Positions 6,001-6,702 of a stretch of 6,702 nt of DNA are shown in pieces. Location of the stretch: positions 1-6,702 of the forward strand of contig JAFZUH010000269.1 in NCBI GenBank assembly GCA_017618435.1, given 5' to 3'. Origin of the DNA: Bacteroidales bacterium. Lineage in GTDB: Bacteria; Bacteroidota; Bacteroidia; Bacteroidales; WCHB1-69. Positions within the stretch are counted from its first letter, which is position 1. Each line of letters opens with the position of its first letter. The notes under the pieces were generated by a model, which was not told the DNA's origin, did not search any database, and saw only the letters and a list, made by a program, of their open reading frames with translations. Both the position numbers and the translations under genes were made by a program.

Positions 6001-6702
6001 TGCCAACAGAGCGGCTAACGGAGCGGGTATGTATATCGCTAGCGGAACGGTTAATTTCAATGTCGGACCGAACATATCGTACAATGCAGCCACAGGCAAC
6101 GGCGGCGGTATCTATACGGTAGCCTCAGTTTTGGATTTGCGTAAGACGAATATCCAAAACAATACGGCAGGCTCTAATGGCGGCGGCGTATTTGTAGATG
6201 ATGCCCAAAATGCAGGGGATTATACTCCGTCACACATCGTAAAAGTGGGCGGTACAATGACCATAGCCAACAATACGGTTAGTGGCAATGCCAACAACTT
6301 GTATGTAAGAAGCAGGAACAATATCCAATTGGTTGAGACCTTGAGCAGCAGTTCGGAGATAGGCGTTTATTGCGACAGAAGCCTTTCGGCTTATCCTGAA
6401 TACGGCAATACCAAATATGGCATGCGAGCCGATGACCTGTTTGCAAAAGTGGACTATACGGAAAATACGACCATAAACGGAGCGGAATATTTTGTAAACG
6501 ATTTGACAGATGAACATGGCGAGTTCACGAGCAAAGACCATGTAGAAGTAGGCGGTTATCCGTCCAGTCCAGCCCCAATGCCAGCACCGAGTATGTTGTC
6601 AAAGAACAGAAAAGCAGGAGCAGGTCAGGATTTGGACGCAGTGAAATGGATAGACACCTATCTGCCGATAGAATTGTTGTCCTTTGTAGGTTCTTGTCAG
6701 AA
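1..6702 (+). CDS. Giant Pmp-like beta-helix surface protein, internal fragment (both ends missing)
   Basis: One frame is open across the entire window (codons start at 2, 5, 8 ...; base 1 and the last two bases belong to split codons), giving 2,233 complete residues with no stop. The protein is rich in Gly, Asn, Thr, Ala and Ser. By hand I count about 72 coils, each opening with GG[GA] plus an aliphatic residue and usually Tyr or Phe, and ending in an N-N-x-[AT] stretch. The average spacing is about 29 residues. This resembles the polymorphic outer membrane protein repeat and predicts a right-handed parallel beta-helix. The C-terminal LPIELLSF signature suggests a Bacteroidota cell-surface protein, probably exported by T9SS, although its sorting domain is not in view. 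No transmembrane segment, enzyme motif or signal peptide is visible, and the start codon is upstream of the window. A role in adhesion is inferred from the fold. The ligand is unknown, and no gene symbol can be assigned. Confidence 0.93.
23..637 (+). repeat. A1 block: seven beta-helix coils, first copy
   Basis: Seven successive coils open with GGGIYN, GGGIFN, GGAIYD, GGGVFL, GGGIRI, GAGIYN and GGGFCQ. Landmarks are TCTGGN in coil 2, SGNARNLI with SQDTA in coil 3, LTCWGN in coil 4 and DCKGN in coil 5. The same landmarks recur in the same order at 4214-4834, so this is one of two copies of a larger unit. Most coils carry a Cys shortly after the second beta-strand begins. The block starts almost at the left edge, so more coils may precede it. 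Confidence 0.8.
638..970 (+). repeat. Four unclassified coils between A1 and C1
   Basis: Coils opening GGGLYN, GGGVYN, GGGLYS and GGGVCI fill 111 codons. They follow the general coil pattern, with TCGG and TCEG at the Cys position of coils 1 and 3, but show no module-specific landmark. The corresponding place in the second copy, between A2 and C4, has no such coils. They are therefore either an insertion in copy 1 or a loss from copy 2. Four coils is also the size of a B or C module, which suggests gain or loss as a four-coil unit. Confidence 0.65.
971..1327 (+). repeat. C module 1 (four coils, 119 codons)
   Basis: The C module has four coils with fixed landmarks. Coil 1 opens GGGLYVS and carries FTCKG. 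Coil 2 opens GAGIGL and carries NLEGGA and NIS. Coil 3 opens GGAIAV and carries an IGT-x-x-x-PQDLIM stretch. Coil 4 opens GGGISN and carries ITCYGNLIDT. The same order is found at 1499, 1940 and 4835. Compared with C2 and C4, coil 3 has an Ala-rich loop in place of the usual short polar turn. Confidence 0.78.
1328..1498 (+). repeat. Half C module (coils 3 and 4 only)
   Basis: Two coils opening GGGMVN and AGGIAN occupy 57 codons. The first ends in a PKNLVV stretch like C-module coil 3. The second carries ITCYGNLVDT like C-module coil 4. The best reading is a second copy of the last two coils of C1, or a C module that lost its first half. It shows that the repeat grows or shrinks by two coils as well as by four. 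Confidence 0.68.
1499..1858 (+). repeat. C module 2 (four coils, 120 codons)
   Basis: The coils open GGGVYVS, GAGVYLK, GGGIGL and GGGIWQ. Landmarks are LTVKG in coil 1 (the Cys of FTCKG is replaced by Val), VNLEGGA in coil 2, IGTVGSPQDLVVDSNTA in coil 3 and IVCYRN in coil 4. It is the closest relative of C4 at 4835-5197, sharing the SSNSSGAG-type junction and a 27-base identical stretch. Confidence 0.78.
1624..1650 (+). repeat. 27-base identical repeat, copy in C2
   Basis: These 27 bases, encoding the SVVNLEGGA part of C module coil 2, are identical to 4960-4986 at a distance of 3,336 bases. Flanking codons differ between the copies. Confidence 0.85.
1859..1939 (+). repeat. Single spacer coil between C2 and C3
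   Basis: One 27-residue coil opening GGGIYQS and ending NNNRASNN separates C2 from C3. It has no Cys and no module-specific landmark. The opening resembles C4 coil 1 (GGGLYQS). Confidence 0.6.
1940..2314 (+). repeat. C module 3, diverged (four coils, 125 codons)
   Basis: Coils open GAGICS, GGGVYI, GGGIYF and GGGINN. Coil 1 carries FTCKGSAEISKN, coil 2 INFEAGA in place of NLEGGA, coil 3 an IGT stretch followed by ANLIVS in place of PQDLVV, and coil 4 LNCYGNL. The GAG turn sits on coil 1, not coil 2, and coil 3 has an extra loop before IGT. This is the most divergent of the four C modules. Confidence 0.7.
2315..2473 (+). repeat. Two transitional coils before the B array
   Basis: Two short coils (27 and 26 residues) opening GGGIYNQ and GGGLYND lead from the Cys-containing C modules into the almost Cys-free B array. 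Each follows the minimal coil pattern, with ITNN and ITQN before the next turn. Confidence 0.6.
2474..2806 (+). repeat. B module 1 of first array (four coils, 111 codons)
   Basis: This module sets the B pattern. Coil 1 opens GGGIYVN and carries TLTF and TIGGS-x-x-NKN. Coil 2 opens GAGMYVN and carries VTF and APNISYN. Coil 3 opens GGGIYT and carries a short strand with VPSG. Coil 4 opens GGGVFVN and ends in IKQN. The coils are 32, 27, 26 and 26 residues long. There is no Cys. Confidence 0.82.
2807..3142 (+). repeat. B module 2 of first array (112 codons)
   Basis: The coil order matches B module 1: GGGVYIA with LTFSG and TIGGS, GGGLYIA with VTF and PVISYN, GGGIYT with IPSGM, then GGGLYVA with LKKN. 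Coil 2 has GGG where most B modules have GAG. Coil 3 carries the only Cys of the first B array (codon 3047-3049). Confidence 0.82.
3143..3481 (+). repeat. B module 3 of first array (113 codons)
   Basis: Coils run GGGAYVA with LTFSG and TIGG, GAGLFV with an extra two-residue loop and APTISYN, GGGIYT with MPSGM, then GGGLFIN with a TTTMNG strand. Its order and lengths are nearly those of its neighbours, so the array looks like tandem duplication of one four-coil unit. Confidence 0.82.
3482..3832 (+). repeat. B module 4 of first array, with degenerate second half (117 codons)
   Basis: Coils 1 and 2 are typical (GGGIYVN with LTF, TIGGS and NKN; GAGLYVN with VTF and APNISYN). Coil 3 opens GGGIVIA and has lost the PSGM signature, showing VNVPVL in its place. 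Coil 4 opens GGGVAVM and is longer than usual. This is where the B array decays into the bridging coils. Confidence 0.75.
3833..4213 (+). repeat. Four bridging coils between the first B array and A2
   Basis: Coils opening GGGLYY, GGGMYC, GGGLYY and GGGIFV link the two large halves of the helix. They lack A, B and C landmarks. The loops are longer and richer in Lys, Tyr and Glu, and the last coil ends in an extended stretch before a Y-x-Y-G-G that leads into A2. A similar Y-x-Y-G-G precedes A1 at the left edge, suggesting that a unit boundary lies there. Confidence 0.62.
4214..4834 (+). repeat. A2 block: seven coils, second copy of A1
   Basis: Coils align one for one with A1. Matching landmarks are TCTGGNMT in coil 2, YGGRGG between coils 2 and 3, SGNARNLI plus SQDTA in coil 3, LTCWGN in coil 4, DCKG in coil 5 and GGGIYNK in coil 6. 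The SGNARNLI codons lie 4,191 bases from those of A1. Both protein and DNA have diverged (for example NMTVNNN against NMTLSQN), so the duplication is not very recent. Coils 4, 5 and 7 here have additional Cys just before or after the GGG turn. Confidence 0.8.
4835..5197 (+). repeat. C module 4 (four coils, 121 codons)
   Basis: Coils open GGGLYQS, GAGIYMK, GGGIFI and GGGIRN. Landmarks are FTCKGSA, VNLEGGA with NIS, IGTALSPQNLVVDSNTA and INCYGNLIDT. It is the only C module in the second half of the helix, directly abutting A2, and it is closest to C2. Confidence 0.78.
4960..4986 (+). repeat. 27-base identical repeat, copy in C4
   Basis: Partner of 1624-1650. The bases immediately outside the match already differ (ggt against gct before it; gcc against gca at its end). 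Confidence 0.85.
5177..5206 (+). repeat. 30-base perfect direct repeat, first copy
   Basis: These 30 bases, encoding NNQASTYGGG at a coil junction, recur exactly at 5255-5284. The offset is 78 bases, which is 26 codons or one coil. The bases on either side differ. Confidence 0.92.
5198..5440 (+). repeat. Three coils, two of them tandem near-duplicates
   Basis: The first two coils are 26 residues each and both contain GTITVSG-x-A and a following NN. They open GGGISN and GGGLQG. The third opens GGGIYAE and holds a hydrophobic LDIFAV strand unlike other coils. The first two lie beside the 30-base perfect repeat described separately and look like a recent single-coil duplication. Confidence 0.68.
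5255..5284 (+). repeat. 30-base perfect direct repeat, second copy
   Basis: Exact partner of 5177-5206. The pair flanks one complete coil and is in frame, so recombination between the copies would add or remove 26 residues without breaking the reading frame. Confidence 0.92.
5441..5596 (+). repeat. Half B module (coils 3 and 4 only)
   Basis: Two coils open GGGIYT with LTVPNG, then GAGFYIN with TTTINGTDISKN. They match coils 3 and 4 of a B module. Coils 1 and 2 are missing; the place is taken by the GGGIYAE coil. This parallels the half C module at 1328. Confidence 0.68.
5597..5926 (+). repeat. B module 1 of second array (110 codons)
   Basis: Full four-coil B module: GGGIYVK with LTFSG and TIGGS-x-ANRN, GAGLYMA with VNFTTAP, GGGIFT with IPSGM, and GGGIYVN with a TTTLVN strand. 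It has no Cys. The TIGG codons are exactly 330 bases before those of the next module. Confidence 0.82.
5927..6292 (+). repeat. Last B module, ending the helix (122 codons)
   Basis: Coils open GGAVYLN with LTF and TIGGS, GAGMYIA with VNF and GPNISYN, GGGIYT, and GGGVFVD. Coil 3 has lost PSGM and reads VLDLRKTNIQNN. Coil 4 is long (38 residues), with an acidic-to-polar loop before VKVGGTMTI. The following turn is NANNLYV in place of NGGGLYV, so the glycine turn is lost and the regular coils end here. Confidence 0.76.
6293..6559 (+). other. C-terminal cap and non-repetitive region of the protein
   Basis: About 89 codons with no GGG turn. The region begins NNLYVRSRNNIQLV and continues with a SSEIGVYCD stretch. 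This resembles the end of many Pmp-like helices, where a final NLYL-type strand is followed by a segment ending in IGV. After that the composition changes: charged and aromatic residues rise sharply (Asp, Glu, Lys, Tyr). I infer a capping segment that shields the open end of the helix, followed by a small linker domain that I do not recognise. Confidence 0.6.
6560..6589 (+). other. Pro-rich linker
   Basis: Ten residues, PSSPAPMPAP, with five prolines, followed by a basic stretch (SKNRKAGAG). It probably acts as a flexible or extended spacer between the beta-helix with its cap and the C-terminal surface-anchoring part. Confidence 0.65.
6662..6702 (+). other. LPIELLSF signature: start of Bacteroidota C-terminal domain
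   Basis: The last readable residues are LPIELLSFVGSCQ. LP[IV]-x-L-x-SF at this place, after a linker and near the C-terminus, is a familiar start of a beta-sandwich domain in Bacteroidota secreted proteins. That domain is often followed by a T9SS sorting domain. Only the first strand is visible; the rest of the domain and the stop codon lie outside the window. The assignment rests on this short match. Confidence 0.68.

Noticed and set aside
1..6292. CRISPR-like array or non-coding tandem repeat
   Set aside because: The repeated word is short (around GGCGGCGGTAT), the spacing varies in multiples of three and the copies differ mainly at third positions, which is the mark of a protein repeat.
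686..6541. Other antisense frames (686-970, 2000-2335, 3809-4006, 6230-6541)
   Set aside because: They lie wholly inside the continuous sense frame, show no domain and no gene-like start context. Repeats in the sense strand reduce stops on the other strand.
1..6702. Internal translation start or promoter
   Set aside because: There are many in-frame ATG codons, but none has a convincing ribosome binding site, and coils continue unchanged on both sides. The real start is upstream of the window.
1..6702. Chlamydial Pmp autotransporter
   Set aside because: The coil grammar is similar, but the turn is mostly GGG, no autotransporter barrel is visible and the C-terminal LPIELLSF signature fits Bacteroidota better. 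Taxonomy remains inferred.
1..6702. Phase-variation tract or insertion sequence
   Set aside because: I saw no long homopolymer or short tandem tract out of frame with codons, no inverted terminal repeats and no transposase motif.

Overview
The whole 6.7 kb window is the inside of one giant gene on the + strand. The frame whose first full codon is at position 2 stays open to the right edge: 2,233 complete codons, with no stop, no recognisable start and no intergenic DNA. Both ends of the gene lie outside the window. I read the protein by hand as a secreted or surface adhesin-like right-handed parallel beta-helix. It is built from about 72 coils of roughly 29 residues, each opening with a GG[GA][ILVM] turn, usually followed by an aromatic residue and preceded by an N-N-x-[AT] stretch. 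This grammar resembles the chlamydial polymorphic outer membrane protein (Pmp, 'GGAI/FxxN') repeat family.

The right end points to Bacteroidota. The helix stops near 6293, followed by a non-repetitive cap, a short Pro-rich linker and the sequence LPIELLSFVGSCQ. The LP[IV]ELLSF signature is common in Bacteroidota surface proteins, just ahead of a terminal beta-sandwich and a type IX secretion (T9SS) sorting domain. That sorting domain would lie beyond the right edge, so T9SS export is inferred, not seen. A more precise taxon cannot be given.

Layout: A1 (23-637, seven coils); four unclassified coils (638-970); C modules C1 (971-1327), C2 (1499-1858) and C3 (1940-2314), with one or two spacer coils between them; two coils (2315-2473); four tandem B modules (2474-3832); four bridging coils (3833-4213); A2 (4214-4834); C4 (4835-5197); three coils (5198-5440); a half B module (5441-5596); two full B modules (5597-6292); cap and C-terminal region (6293-6702). 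The order A-C-B therefore occurs twice, the second time in contracted form. B and C modules are both four-coil units of about 110-122 residues. Cysteines are frequent in A and C and nearly absent from B.

There are no other genes, RNA genes, mobile elements, CRISPR arrays, promoters or terminators that I can support. The interest of the window is the nested repeat architecture of one giant surface protein.
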